This document shows positions 46,645 to 58,006 of a stretch of DNA of 64,000 nucleotides, piece after piece. The stretch comes from Lactarius indigo. Lineage: Eukaryota > Basidiomycota > Agaricomycetes > Russulales > Russulaceae. A model generated the notes under the pieces. The model was given only the letters and a program-made list of their open reading frames with translations, made no database searches and had not been told where the DNA came from. The stretch spans positions 96,371 to 160,370 of the forward strand of contig JAFKAC010000120.1 in NCBI GenBank assembly GCA_025766275.1, written 5' to 3'. The translations under genes and the position numbers were made by a program. Position 1 is the stretch's first letter. Each line of letters opens with the position of its first letter.

Positions 46645-49453
46645 ATGAACACTCTACTACGGACCTCCAGTGAAGCGGGTCCTTCCAGTTCCGGGTCACA
46701 GACCCCGACCCCGATGCCCCCAGACTCACCACCTGGTCGCGATCCTGACGAAAGCAGGGCTCTTGCGTTTCAAGTATACAAGGAAGTCTGGGACGAATTC
46801 AACAAATGGAAAGTCGACAACTGCAAACAACAGCTCCTGCTCCTCCAGAAGCCTCTGCCGCTTCCAACCGCTGCGGAAGACGCTCTGCTGGAGACGTCCA
46901 ACTTGCGCGATGGCGAACCTGGTGAGGTAGAGATTATCTATCTCTGCGATTCGGAAGACGACATTCCGCTCCATTCGGGTGGGTCGACTGTGCTCATGTG
47001 CGAGACGACCCACCTGGAACTCCCAACGGACTTCGAGCCGCACCCACGCTACGAGTCCTGCGCCCCCGCCGTGCAGTCGATCGCGTTCCGTCCCGGAAGT
47101 GATGCAGAAAATGAGCTCGACGTCTTACCGTTTGTCCCCTATGCCGACGATCCCACGTTCGACGTCAAGGCATATCTTGAGACATTCAGTTGGTTCGGCT
47201 GGGAGAATCTCGAGGATCCTGATGGTAAGAAGTTAGCCTTGACGTTTTTGTAGCTCGCTTAACCTTTCGCCGTGGTACCAGCGGACGTGATCCAATTCGA
47301 GACGCTCCGCAGATTGTACTTTGGCAATGGGCTATCGCTAGACGAGATCGATGCCACCGGCATCCTGCCCCCACTACGCGTGAACAATCGAGAAGGTCTG
47401 ATATACAAAATGACACAGCGGTGCGTTGCATCTCCATATCTCGTGTTGGTTTATATGCTCGTTCTACTGATGAGGGCGCGCATGTAGGGACGAGCTTTTC
47501 TGGCCTGGGATGATGGTCGACTTCCCCATCGATGTCGACGGCGTGGAACGGCGAGGAATAGACCTCCGCGCACACGAGCCAGACATTAACGACCTCCGCG
47601 GGCGATTAGATTCTATTGTTCCTTACTTTTGTGCCAATCCCAGTTGCGTCCAGGCTTTCTGCCCACGACATGGTATGTCCTTTTTGAGGCTCACAACATG
47701 CTGATTTGGTTACATCGATTCAGTCTGGGATTTCCCTCCTGTCCCGCCAACTGCTCCTCGAATTACCAGTGATGATTACCCGGAAGGCAAACCTTGTGGG
47801 AACATGTGCTTCAGGGAGATCGACGACACATTTTGGGTAATGCTTCTAGAGAATCTTCCCCAACACTGCTCACAAGGCAGACAGGATAATAGCATAGAGT
47901 GGGTAGAGTCAGACATAGACGACCTCCAGTGCATCCTTGAAGTTATACCCGACACTCTTCCCTGTGGCCTAGCAATACTCGTGAGGAAACCGTGTCGAGA
48001 GGTTCTGTATGCGTCTGCGATTGAATTTCCCGTGCTAATTGAATGCCAAAAGGTATACATTCAGCGCCAGCGACTCATCCCCGACGACAAGGTGTACCCG
48101 GAACCTCTCAAAATAATGATCAAAAAAGGAGGTCCCAATTACAGTACGTCACATAACAGCAGGTCATGACTCTGATATATTTTCGCCTTGTAGAAGACGA
48201 GAAGGTGGACGATAGCAGCTTTGAAGAGTTTTCAGCGTGAGCTTTGCCTAATTTACAGTGAGATGCCATTTCCCGACCCACCTGATTCTACGTGTTAGAC
48301 CTGGTCCGTGTTCGCATACCGGCCCATGTGACCAAAGCAACCACTGTACCTGCGCCGAGAAGTCTGTTCACTGCTTGCGCCATTGCCAGTGCAGTCTCAC
48401 CTGTGTGTCTCTGCTTCTCACGTGCAATGACTTCGGTCCGCGTGCTTATTCCGTATCCAGGCGGACGTCGCTGGGAAGGCTGTCGCTGCGTCCTCATCCC
48501 GAAAGCGAAAGCGAAAACGCAAATCAGTCAAACCTGCGCTATAGATACCAAGTGTCCGTGCAGGACCAAAGGATGGGAGTGCGACCCTTTTGTATGCGAG
48601 TGTGACAACCTCACGTACCTGCGAGCACCGGAAAAATGTGCGTAACTGTACAGGTCTTGGGCGTATCTTGATGGCACGGTTCCTCAGTTAAACTCAAACA
48701 CATGAAACCACTTCCGAGGTTACTTGCCCCACGCCCGAATGGAGTATACTATTGCCAAAATTCAGACATACAACGCGGCCTCGCTGCGGTGCGTGCTTTC
48801 TCCGTCTACTGCCTGTGTCCAATAACTGTACTGGATGGCAGGAAGTAGAAATAAAGCGGGGTATGAGTGGTCTTGGCGCCTTTGCTGTGAACGCAATTCG
48901 CAAGGACCAGTTCATAGGCGGTACGTACATACTCTTCTCCACCCACACTTGCTGAAGCAGAGTCTTCATTTATGTAAGAATACATCGGCGAACTGATCCC
49001 GACTGAGGCGGTCAACAAAGAGTACGCTTCTTTCTTATCTACGTGTTTGAAACATATGAGGAATAAATCAATCCATTAGAATTTTGAGGGAACACGTCGA
49101 CTTGAACTACAATTTTGGATATAGTAACACTTTTAGTCTCGACAGCGCGCGTGTCGGAAATGAGACGCGTTACATCAACCACGGGAGCGACGCGAAAGCG
49201 AATGCTACCGCAGACAGTGCGCTACTGTAATCAATGGTACTCGTCTGTTGTGACTAATTTACATCCTAGCGAGGCTTGTCTTTGGGGAGCAACGCATAGG
49301 ATTGTGGGCTAGTACGTCGAAAACAGGTCTAGTGTTATTATCCTTTGCTGACCGAAACACACCTCCATAGCACGATATATTAAGGAAGGAGGGGAGATCC
49401 TGTTCGATTACGGGGTGAATTATTGGATAAACAAAAAGAAACCGCAAACCTGA
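46645..49453 (+). CDS. E(z)-like CXC-SET histone methyltransferase, copy 2
   Basis: The same 15-exon layout as copy 1, with intact splice sites; exon 1 is 46645-47224. An in-frame ATG at 46588 exists, but 46645 matches the start of copy 1 (MNTLLRTSSEAGPSS). The CXC domain is PGPCSHTGPCDQSNHCTC, with CQCSLTC and CPCRTKGWECDPFVCECD. The SET domain contains FIGEYIGELIPTEA, NETRYINHGSDAKANA, FGEQRIGLWA and EGGEILFDYGVNYW. The segment after INHG is shorter than in copy 1, closer to the usual NHxxxxN spacing. The C-terminus is also different (NKKKPQT). Both genes look translatable, so two PRC2-type catalytic subunits or one specialised paralogue are possible. One intron (47999-48053) is open in frame and could be retained. 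Confidence 0.83.
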
Positions 49454-49663
49454 CATCTTGTCCGTCTGAGGGACGGGGACTACAGTGTCGTATCATAGAA
49501 CGTTGCTATGCGCCGTTGCTGTAGATACTACTGTAGCACTCCGCTGTAGCGGGCCGTTGATTCCGCGATGAAATATTGTTCCGGTGGCTTTTCTCACGCT
49601 CGATTCGAACCCGTTGCACGTCGTTGACGACGGGTGACTGGCGTTCCCGCGCTACTCCCTACC
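49454..49663. other. Short intergenic region before HAP3
   Basis: 210 bp, includes the block TTGCTGTAGATAC that also follows the first SET gene; holds the HAP3 promoter. Confidence 0.4.
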
Positions 49664-50321
49664 ATGGCCGACTCGTTTCCGCCTCCTATCGCACCCCAAA
49701 CGGACAGCTCTGGCAACGCTCCAGAGACAGTCCAGCAACCACCTGAACCCCCGGAGCCGGTGCCCATCACCGAGCAGGAAGTCGGCGAATATCGTGAACA
49801 GGACCGCTATCTGCCCGTAAGTCCGCCTCCCACCTCCCATCCTCCCCACCTCCCTCCTAAAACGCGCCGCTCGTGCCTGCGTCCATTACCGAGTCCCCTC
49901 TTTCCATGACCTCACCCTGTTTACCGTGGCACAGATCGCAAACGTCTCGCGTATCATGAAGAACGCCGTCCCACCAACAGCAAAAATCGCGAAAGACGCA
50001 AAGGAGTGCGTACAGGAGTGTGTGTCGGAGTTCATCAGCTTCATCACGTCCGAGGCGGCGGAGAAGTGCCAGCTCGAGAAGCGCAAGACGATTGGTGGCG
50101 AGGACATCCTCTACGCGATGGTCTCGCTCGGGTTCGAAAACTATGCCGAGACGCTCAAGATTCACCTCGCAAAGCTTCGTCAGGTGCGTTTTTTCCCCCT
50201 CTCTCTCTTCGGCCTCGGGGATTAGCTCACGCCGTGCCTTCTTTTTATGCAGCATCAAACCGCGGCGTCGTCTAGTGGGAAAGCGGGAGTGCCCGCAGAG
50301 CTGCAAGCAGACGACGAGTAA
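49664..50321 (+). CDS. HAP3: CCAAT-binding factor subunit HAP3/NF-YB
   Basis: Three exons, 49664-49816, 49935-50183 and 50253-50321, all in phase 0, giving 156 aa. The N-terminal 45 residues are Pro/Glu-rich. The histone-fold core at about 48-134 is diagnostic: [20 protein letters not shown], then [60 protein letters not shown] and HLAKLRQ. NF-YB pairs with NF-YC (HAP5) and recruits NF-YA (HAP2) to CCAAT boxes in the nucleus. The C-terminus is short and ends ELQADDE. Length and motifs fit fungal HAP3 well. Confidence 0.95.
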
Positions 50322-50458
50322 AAGGCTACAGTCCCCCATTTTCCTACTTCCCATTAGCCCATCACCCGCCCATTCTCGCTTCTGCTGTTCCCTTGCCCGT
50401 GCCCCTTTCTGAGTGTATCTAACGGACTGTATACGCTATGTAACATTATTGCTATTTG

Positions 50459-50668
50459 TCACGCGTTCTGGTGCTTGGGCAAGCCCTTGATTCGCCTTTG
50501 CCCTGCCGCCCTGAGGTACGTCGGCTTTCTGTCCTTCTCTAACGATAGCACGCGATCTTGCAGCCCCTGCAGAAGAATCATGCAAGGAACGGGCCCTTTT
50601 CGAAATGTCATGCGAACAACAAGTACCGCCATCCATTTTCCACGTAGCTCCCTGAAGCAGCGCCTCAC
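50459..50668 (-). CDS. Possible small gene or last exon, uncertain
   Basis: A short minus-strand frame reading RGKWMAVLVVRMTFRKGPVP and ending SLEKDRKPTYLRAAGQRRIK then GLPKHQNA with a stop at 50459. Its composition is protein-like. Upstream on the same strand are a TATAAATGG sequence (about 50890) and a good-looking intron (GTAAGT at about 50853 to TCACAG at about 50798), so a small spliced gene is possible. I could not join the exons in one frame with confidence. Product unrecognised. Confidence 0.28.
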   Translation of the reverse strand: MRRCFRELRGKWMAVLVVRMTFRKGPVPCMILLQGLQDRVLSLEKDRKPTYLRAAGQRRIKGLPKHQNA

Positions 50669-51607
50669 TAGGCCTCACTGCGTGCGCAAGGTCCTCCTGC
50701 TGTTCTTGCTGCTGTTGGGAACTCAAGCTCAAGTCTTAAATGACTGTTGCCATGAACGGCTCGAGAGTGTCCGCAAACCCGTGCAGCCCTTCTGTGATGG
50801 AGGGAAGGTGTGAGCTATGATAGAGAAGAGTCAAGCCCCACTAAGGTGACTTACCGTAACTACAACTGAGGGGGTGAGTTTTTTGGTATCCATTTATATC
50901 CCAATGGCCCCAGATCGGACGTAGCATGAACAAGGTACACTAAGGGGGGGACTGTAAAGCCAACAAGGACGCTAAGGTGCTCCCCGGAAATGATAGGTTA
51001 CAGGGTGGTGGGGTTTCCATGGCTAGAATTTGAGAGGGCCCTCTGGTCGACCATTTGGATAGAGGCCACATTTACTCAGGCTATCACGCGACACATGAAA
51101 GGCACACGCCGAGTACAGATTGTATAGGCACGCGCGATCGCCCTCTAAGGCACACAGTGTGCGTGGTGGTCCACAGAGCATGCTAGGTCTGCTTCCGTTG
51201 ATCGTTCGTTGATTTAATTGCTTACAGTATTCCCGTTTGCCACCCCAACGTATGACAGGAGGATGAGAGGATGCGTACCAAGCAAATCAGGACGCGTTGT
51301 TGCAACGTGTACTGCATGTGCTGCGTATTTGATATCGACATGTGACAGGGAGCGCTGGGTCGGATTTGATCTTCCAGGCGCTACGATATCACAGCCATCG
51401 CTTATCCCGACGACACGGTGACCGAGGGTTGTGCTCTTGGTTGTATTTCTATTTCAGCCACGAGGGTGGTGAATTCACCACGACGACACCTCCTCATCAA
51501 GGCAATGAAACATCTCTGAAGATTAATTGCCAGCGGCAGCCCGAGGGATACACACATTCTCCACGACGACGACCCATCCACTCACTCATTTCCGAGACGA
51601 AACCCCG
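50669..51607. other. Intergenic region
   Basis: No supportable exon apart from the possible 5' part of the small minus-strand gene described at 50459-50668. Confidence 0.4.
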
Positions 51608-53307
51608 ATGACGATGCCATCATCGTCGATGATCACCCTACCTTCCTCATCCGCAAACGGTTTTTATTCGTCATGGAGAGCGTACCCCGAAATCGCAAGC
51701 CCCACCTCGTCCGACAGCTTCTCACCCCCAGGCAGCCCCCCGGGCTCTCCCTCATTGATGATGACCTTACCTGGAGGGCCAGCGAACGGTTTCTATTCGC
51801 CCTGGAATCACCACGCAGAAATTGCAAGCCCCGCTGGATCCGGGAGTCTCTCGCCGTCAATGAGCCGAGCTTCAAGCCCTCCGTATACCATCAATCAAGT
51901 CCTCAGCCAACGGGCTTCTTGGCCCATCTCTCGGCCCCTTTCAGAACAACCAAGAGAACAACAGAGCTCCGAGGGCGAATCCCGCCCTACTAGCATGACA
52001 ACCTCGGCGTCCTTCTCCTACACAGTCAGATCGGTAAACTCGCGCAAGAGTCGCCTGATGGTCTTATACCCACGCCCTGTCAGACCAAAGCGCGCGTCAT
52101 GCGTAGAAGCGATAGCCGAGTCTGACTCAGCGTGCGTCAGTACGGAGAGCCTCGTCCCGCTCTCGACTCGGCCTGTATCTTTGTCCATTCCACCCCAGGC
52201 GAATCGGAAATCTATCATGGACAAAGAGGTAAGCTGTGGATAGGCAGTGGTGGATCTAATGCTGATAGCTCATATGGACGACAGTATATCGCAGAAGTGA
52301 TGGCGACGCTCTCTGCACTCTTCGATTCTTCCCCAGAGAATTCTCTCAAACTTATACGTCGCCTCACTGCGTCGTGGAAATCGCTAACTAAGATTAACGC
52401 ATATGAAGAGGTATGGTTGTGCAGTTTCCTCTACTTTGTCACCGTGCTTACGGATCTGTCAGCAAAATAACCGCATACCCAGTTTCCGTACTACCAGAAT
52501 CTATGCCGATACCCTCCTTTGTGTGCACAGCGACATCGTCGAAAGTGGTTTTGTGAGCGCGCAGGAACTGGCCCGTCCCTGTATCAGGTTGAACGAGTAC
52601 GTCGTGAGGTCTATGTTGCCGACCTCCCTCTTATCATCGTCATCCTTGGGTACAACAGGGCATTCGAGGATGCATATGTCCTTCTGTCCGATCCAAGCGC
52701 GAGTCCACAGGTATCTTCGCAGATCTCAGCGCTGGACGCCGATCTCTTCAAGGACTTCGTGGTCTCAATCATGCAGTTGATCAGTCTAATCCGCGCACTC
52801 GAGGCCTTAGTGGTGAGTGAGAGCATTCAACACAGCGAGTATGTGTGATACTCAGCCAATCGTCGTCGTCAGGACTCCCTGGCCGTCCTCGCAGTAGTCA
52901 GGACGCCGAGCCCCGATCCAGACGATGACGTGATTTTTAATGTCCCGGGATGGCGACAGCGGCAGGAAAGCCGTCCCACGCTTCCCTCTGCGGCGCCTGG
53001 CGCGCCGGAAGCAGCGGCCGACGGCGCCAGCGCTCTCCGCCTGCTGCTGGTGACGCGACATGAGGAGCTCGAGTGGGAGCTCCGTGGCCTGCGTTTCCTC
53101 ATCTGGCGTGCGAACCCCAGGGCCAAGGTCGAGCTCGGGAACATTGTGAAGCGGGTGCTTCCGCTGCATCATGCGGAACTGATGAGGTGTCCCGTCGAGG
53201 ATTTCGTCGGGCACTGGCAGGCGGCGGTCGTCTCGTCCGGTCACGGGTCGGAAGAACGGACATCGGATGGCTATGATACCGACCCCTGGTGGGTGAGCGA
53301 CCGATAA
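51608..53307 (+). CDS. Unknown protein, Ser-rich N-terminus and helical C-terminus
   Basis: Four exons, all in phase 0: 51608-52228, 52285-52410, 52483-52812 and 52873-53307; about 503 aa. The first 207 residues are Ser/Pro-rich and contain a near-repeat: TLPSSSANGFYSSWRAYPEI and TLPGGPANGFYSPWNHHAEI. The following exons are helical. They include YIAEVMATLSALFDSSPENS, a basic RRHRRK-type stretch after FPYYQNLCRYPPL (actually QRHRRK), VADLPLIIVILGYNRAFEDAY and ELEWELRGLRFLIWRANPR. The C-terminus is acidic, ending DTDPWWVSDR. No recognised domain; the double NGFYS.W repeat is the most distinctive feature. Start chosen at the first ATG after in-frame low-complexity sequence. Confidence 0.62.
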
Positions 53308-55247
53308 AGGACGCTTCTGTATTCTGACGGGGCATGAGAGCGTCACGGACCTTTGACGACTTGTTTCAAATTATTATTCTAGTGGTACATTAATTTTTTT
53401 TTGGGATACCATCACTTTGAGCTGGTCCTCTCAATTGACATTGCTGATTTATTGAACACCGCAACTTGAGAGATGAAGCTGAAGACTTCGGTGAAATACC
53501 TAGTAAGCCCTAGCAAGCCCTTACTGAGAGTGACAGTTACTGGGCCCGCCTGAACGGTCCGACCGGCCCTAACTTACTCGAACCCAATTCGGCCCGAGCC
53601 CGGTCCGGTGACTTCCTCCGTTTCATCTCCCTCCCGCCGGTGGTCTCTCCTTACGGTAATTTATGGGTGTAAATTTTATACTCTTTGGATCATCCCCCTT
53701 AGATTTTTGAACTCCCAATGTCTAAAGGCATACAAAGATGTGTCAGCGTACGACAATGAAGTAGTCGCTGCAATCAAAGCTGCGGTGGTACTGATCCAGG
53801 ACGGTAAAGTGGGCAAAGCACCTCCGAGTCACCATCACCTTGGTTCGACGAAGAGGCTGTATTCGAAACGTAAATAGTCGGGCCTGCGACCCTCTCAGGT
53901 TTTGCAGCTGGTAAATGCAAACAACAAGGGCAACACTACTTTCGCAATAGGGGTAGACAACCAAGCAATTAGTGGGCCATGGTTGTGATCGCAAACCTAC
54001 GCGAGTGGAGCAGACGGTGTTCGCGAACATGGCGTAATATAAATGGATAAAGTTTTCTTTGAATTCTTTGATTTCTGACATTTTGACGCTGCGAGGTAGG
54101 AACACCCTTGGAAATAGCATGACCATTCGCCGAAAATGGCACCGAGCTATGTATTCGTCGCTAAACCCTCTTATTCTGCAGCTGCTTGCGCTTAAGGGAC
54201 ACAACTTTGAAGTGGTGAAGGCTCTGTATTTCTGGCCAGACTTTACCTGTCATCTTACTGGCGCTGCGTTACAGTATTCTAATCGCATATTTGAACTTCG
54301 GCTCTTTGTTAGCCCGCAAGTCTGATACAAGATTCAAAAAAAAAAAGTTTGATACAGGAGTCACTCACCCTTCTTTCTTCTACTTCCGACACGAGAATGG
54401 GCCTACTGTTCCAACGCGCTCTCCTTTTGGTGATACTTCCATACCCCTACTGGACACGACATCAACTTGGATGGGATTGCCTTCCCAGAGTTGCCAAACT
54501 ATATGCTCTTGAGGACAGGCCCCAGATCGAATGCGGCCGGGCGTACAACCACTATTTAGGCTTATCGCAATAATAACATCGCCGCGCCGGCTCACACTAT
54601 CGAAATACGGTCGCGCTCATCGTGGAAATATCTGTTGAGGGAACGAAAAGTTGATCTCTACAGCCTCTCTCCATTATACGTATGTATGTCCCGAAAGTGT
54701 CCACTGGCGACCCGGGGGGGACAGAACAGTCGCATGGGCTGATTTATCTCTAACTCTCCGTATCCGATACCTCTTTTTCCTCTCGTCTCCGCCTACTACC
54801 TGTTGATGATGCGCCAGTACTAACCCGCACCCCATGGAGGCGGACTGGCGTTAATGAACGATGCCCGAGCGCGACCAGGGTGCAACCGTGGCGCTCTAGT
54901 CTTCCTCCTGACTTTATTGTGTCACACCTTATTCCTGGGTTCTTGCTTATCACGCTTGCTGAGTAGTCTGACGTAGAATCGTTTGTGTCTTGCTGTTGTT
55001 GGCGGTCGTAAATGTCAGTCGCGCAGGGCTCTGGGTCCAAGAGAAGATGCGACATATCCATTTTAAATTTGTACGAATTTACATAGTGAAGTACATAGAA
55101 GGGTAGGGCAAGATGATTTCTTCTTTTATCGTTTCGCACATAGGAGGGATCTTTAAAATTCAAGGGGAGGGGTTCAATCAAATAACTCCAGGGCTGGGCC
55201 CGAGTCCAGGAGAATGCATACTAGGTGACCTGCAGGAAACCTGCAAG
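53308..55247. other. Long intergenic region
   Basis: About 1.9 kb with no convincing gene. A minus-strand frame 54750-55181 (143 codons, MIEPLPLNFKDPSY.. to REEKEVSDTES) is open but has no recognised features. A CCGACCGGCCC..CGAGCCCGGTCCGG stretch (about 53555-53610) is a GC-rich block. Confidence 0.4.
54750..55181 (-). CDS. Hypothetical ORF, low support
   Basis: A continuous 143-codon frame beginning MIEPLPLNFKDPSYVRNDKR and ending in a basic/acidic RRRREEKEVSDTES tail, 67 bp beyond the end of the F-box gene on the same strand. No domain or splice support. It could be chance or part of the F-box gene's 3' region. Confidence 0.2.
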   Translation of the reverse strand: MIEPLPLNFKDPSYVRNDKRRNHLALPFYVLHYVNSYKFKMDMSHLLLDPEPCATDIYDRQQQQDTNDSTSDYSASVISKNPGIRCDTIKSGGRLERHGCTLVALGHRSLTPVRLHGVRVSTGASSTGSRRRREEKEVSDTES

Positions 55248-56711
55248 TTACTTCTCCCTACGTCCTGTGGGGGACCCACACCTGTTAAGAAACTCCCTTT
55301 CTGTGCTGACGATGGCTACGGGACAACCATATTTCCAGCGCACAGAGGTGAATTGTTCAAGGGCTGCCACAGGCAGGTCCTGCAGCCAAAGCAAGTGCAG
55401 GACCGGCAACACTTCTGCATCGGCCATTTCTTCGGCAACGACTTCGAGCCCAAGGGCAACGGGCCCTGCCGCGTGTCCATGTAAACGGAGTGTCTCCACA
55501 GCAGTAAATGGGCGAAGGAGTTCCAGGTATCCGACATCGCCGACATCGTCCTCTTCAAGTTCTTCATCTTCCCATGCTAGTTGGAGGCAGTGCGCGTGGA
55601 TGGAGAGATGGCCGACGTTGGACAGCATGGCAGGTGATTGGCCGAGCACCTGCGACAAGAGCAGAACTTGCCGATCTAGCCCCTGGCACGAAATTTGAAG
55701 AAAGAGACGACTTTGACGACGCCCTACATGTTCACAATCAAGTCTGATATTGACCTTTCCAACACCAAAATTTAGTTCTGCGTGTTTCGACCGGTCTAGC
55801 TCGAGGCTTTCCGTGCGACCTATGAACTGTGAAAGTTGGGGAATATCAATGGCGAGCCGATTGGAGTATGTGATCCTGAAGTAACTGAGTTTGGGAGTGT
55901 CGATTTGGGCGACAAGGTCCTCCAGGTACTCGCTGATACCACGGAAATCAAAGAAGGTGAGAGAGGGAAGAACAGCCCGTGTTTGGGGACCTGGACGACG
56001 TATCGTTTGTTCAGAGAGAGGCCTCGGCGATTGGAATCCGATGGAAAGGGTTCCGAGCTTGGTCAATGCGGTCAGACAGGTAACCATCGCATCCGGTGAA
56101 ATGTAGCCAGCGTCGAGTATATTTTCGAGTTTGAGAACAACAAGGTCACTTGTTGATAAAAGAAGGGTCGGTAAGGTCAGAAAGGGAATCCCGTCTAAGC
56201 ATATTTCCTGTAAACGTGGAGCAGATCCACCCAAGAATTCACTGGGGAGGACTGGAACATCTCCATCGTTTGATGAAAGCCGAAGGAGTGTCAACGTCGG
56301 AAAGGGCTTCTGCATCACCCTGGCTACTTTTCCCAACAGTGAGCCCGTTGCGGTAATTTCGACACAGCGTACACGATCGGGGTACTCGAGTGCAGCAACG
56401 ACATTATCGTCGTTGTCAGGAGCAAGGCCTTGCCCACTGGCATTGTCAGAGTCCCAATATGGGTAGTAGTCAACAATGATAGGCAAGGCCGGCCAGCAAT
56501 TCAGATTATTCCTGACAGAGATTCCGTATGTGCAGAAGAGATGCAGATCGAGACGGCGTGGCGATGCAAAGATAATGTGTCTCCACCTTCGGCATACGTG
56601 TACCAGTCTCTGCCATTCCCACATGCGGTGAAAAGGGGACTTGTGGGGGTTGCGTAGACAGAATTCAAATATGTCAAGGAACACGTTGTCTGGGAGTATG
56701 TTGATTGTCAT
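55248..56711 (-). CDS. F-box protein with leucine-rich-like repeats
   Basis: A single exon of 487 codons. The N-terminus MTINILPDNVFLDIFEFCLR, then RLVHVCRRWRHIIFASPRRL, is a typical F-box helix set (about 1-55) that should bind SKP1 in an SCF ubiquitin ligase. The rest (about 130-450) shows irregular leucine-rich repeat-like segments such as FPTLTLLRLSSNDGDVPVLP, LVVLKLENILDAGYI and LSNVGHLSIHAHCLQLAWED, presumably for substrate choice. An acidic EDEELEEDDVGDVG loop lies near 400. Such single-exon F-box/LRR genes are greatly expanded in agaricomycetes; the substrate is unknown. Confidence 0.8.
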   Translation of the reverse strand: MTINILPDNVFLDIFEFCLRNPHKSPFHRMWEWQRLVHVCRRWRHIIFASPRRLDLHLFCTYGISVRNNLNCWPALPIIVDYYPYWDSDNASGQGLAPDNDDNVVAALEYPDRVRCVEITATGSLLGKVARVMQKPFPTLTLLRLSSNDGDVPVLPSEFLGGSAPRLQEICLDGIPFLTLPTLLLSTSDLVVLKLENILDAGYISPDAMVTCLTALTKLGTLSIGFQSPRPLSEQTIRRPGPQTRAVLPSLTFFDFRGISEYLEDLVAQIDTPKLSYFRITYSNRLAIDIPQLSQFIGRTESLELDRSKHAELNFGVGKVNIRLDCEHVGRRQSRLFLQISCQGLDRQVLLLSQVLGQSPAMLSNVGHLSIHAHCLQLAWEDEELEEDDVGDVGYLELLRPFTAVETLRLHGHAAGPVALGLEVVAEEMADAEVLPVLHLLWLQDLPVAALEQFTSVRWKYGCPVAIVSTEREFLNRCGSPTGRREK

Positions 56712-58006
56712 TGAATGTCTGTATCTCCTGCCTGTGTTATACGCCGATTAGTCCTCGTTGCAGGTACCACGTAACCACGTGTGGGCTCGAAGACGCACCC
56801 AGATTCCGGACATTCCCTTGCTTCATGCAGGGGATTTCAGTTATCGCTCCCATCTTCAAGCGTTTGTAAGAGATATGTGTCCGTGTCGGAGTAGGGTCAA
56901 ATGACGACTGGGATGAGACGGTATCACTATCATTTGATGGGGAGAGAAAATGACGGGTTGTCTTGAAAATCGAAAGGCCACTGATTGGGATCAGCGGGAT
57001 AACTGGTTAAATCGATCCCGCAACACGTTAATGATGACTTAGACATACCGCGGAGAGTCCATCGATAAAGGCAGCGAGGATACTGGGGTAGAGCTAGGAG
57101 TACAAAATGACTGCCCTTATAGAGGTATCCACGACGAGGCGCAAGCGGCAATCCTGTTCGTCTGCAAATGGAATTGGAGTGGGCGTGCATACCACATGTC
57201 CGTGAATTAAATTAGGACACTCACAACACCCTAAAGAGAGGCGTGATGCATGATGATTGGAACGAGGCCGAGAAATTATTATTATCCCCGAAACCAAGGA
57301 AGCGGGCGCCAATTTTGGCGCTTGTGGCCGAGTTGTGGGACACTAGCACTGGCATAGTATCGTCGCCTGTTTTGTAGTAGCCTAGTAGGACCCGTTTGTT
57401 TAATGATAAAATAATACTCCTGTCGGTGATTGCGGAGTGATCCGCAAAAAATGCGGCGTACGGTGTGGCGCCTAGAAAGTACTTGGAAAACGAATGCAAA
57501 GAACCACTAGACTTTGCGTTCCAGAATTCCACGCTTGTTCAGCACTTGTTCGCAGATAACGCTTCGATGTGAGTCAGTGAACTTGAAGGATATCGATCGG
57601 TGATAAATCTAGCATATCGCAGTAGTGGCATTAATGAATTGTTATTGTGACTCTAATTTGTGAGGCAACCCTCCCACACCCGCACTGGGGTCAAGGGTTC
57701 GCTTAATGAATGGGAACCGCGCACACGGAAAGAGCTTAGCAGCCACGAGTACACCTAACCAGGTGAGTAATCATGTTAAGTCCGAGGGTTGCAGAACCGA
57801 ACAGAGACGACACTCCACATGGCCGTGACGGCGACACAACACGTTGCACAGAAGTCTCTAGCACAGAAGTCTCTAATATCAAGAATGAAGTGACACACAA
57901 TTGTTACACGAGTTTATAAAAGGACTACATTTCGGAGAATCTGATGCAACTTGCTTTCCACGGAGCGATGACTACAACGCTTCGAAAGTACGGCCGAAGA
58001 ACAGCT
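56712..58006. other. Intergenic region
   Basis: About 1.3 kb, no supportable exon. Contains a perfect 15-bp direct repeat at 57846-57875. Confidence 0.45.
57846..57875 (+). repeat. 15-bp tandem direct repeat
   Basis: GCACAGAAGTCTCTA occurs twice without a gap. Confidence 0.85.

Larger units (their letters stand above)
43240..49453 (+). repeat. Tandem gene duplication of the CXC-SET gene
   Basis: Units of about 3.26 kb (43240-46212 and about 46510-49453) share the leader, exon sequence, all 15 exon positions and much intron sequence, for example CATCCTAGCGAGGCTTGTCT and GTACGTCGAAA.CAGGTCTAG. Similarity extends into the short 5' flank. A post-gene GTTG.TGTAGATAC..AG block also recurs after each gene. 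Confidence 0.75.

Noticed and set aside
47999..48053. Continuous coding through this stretch of SET copy 2
   Set aside because: Frame is open, but copy 1 has a stop-containing intron at the same place with matching borders, so an intron is more likely.
53555..53610. GC-rich CCGACCGGCCC..GAGCCCGGTCCGG block as a retroelement remnant
   Set aside because: No coding frame, terminal repeat or second copy seen in the window.
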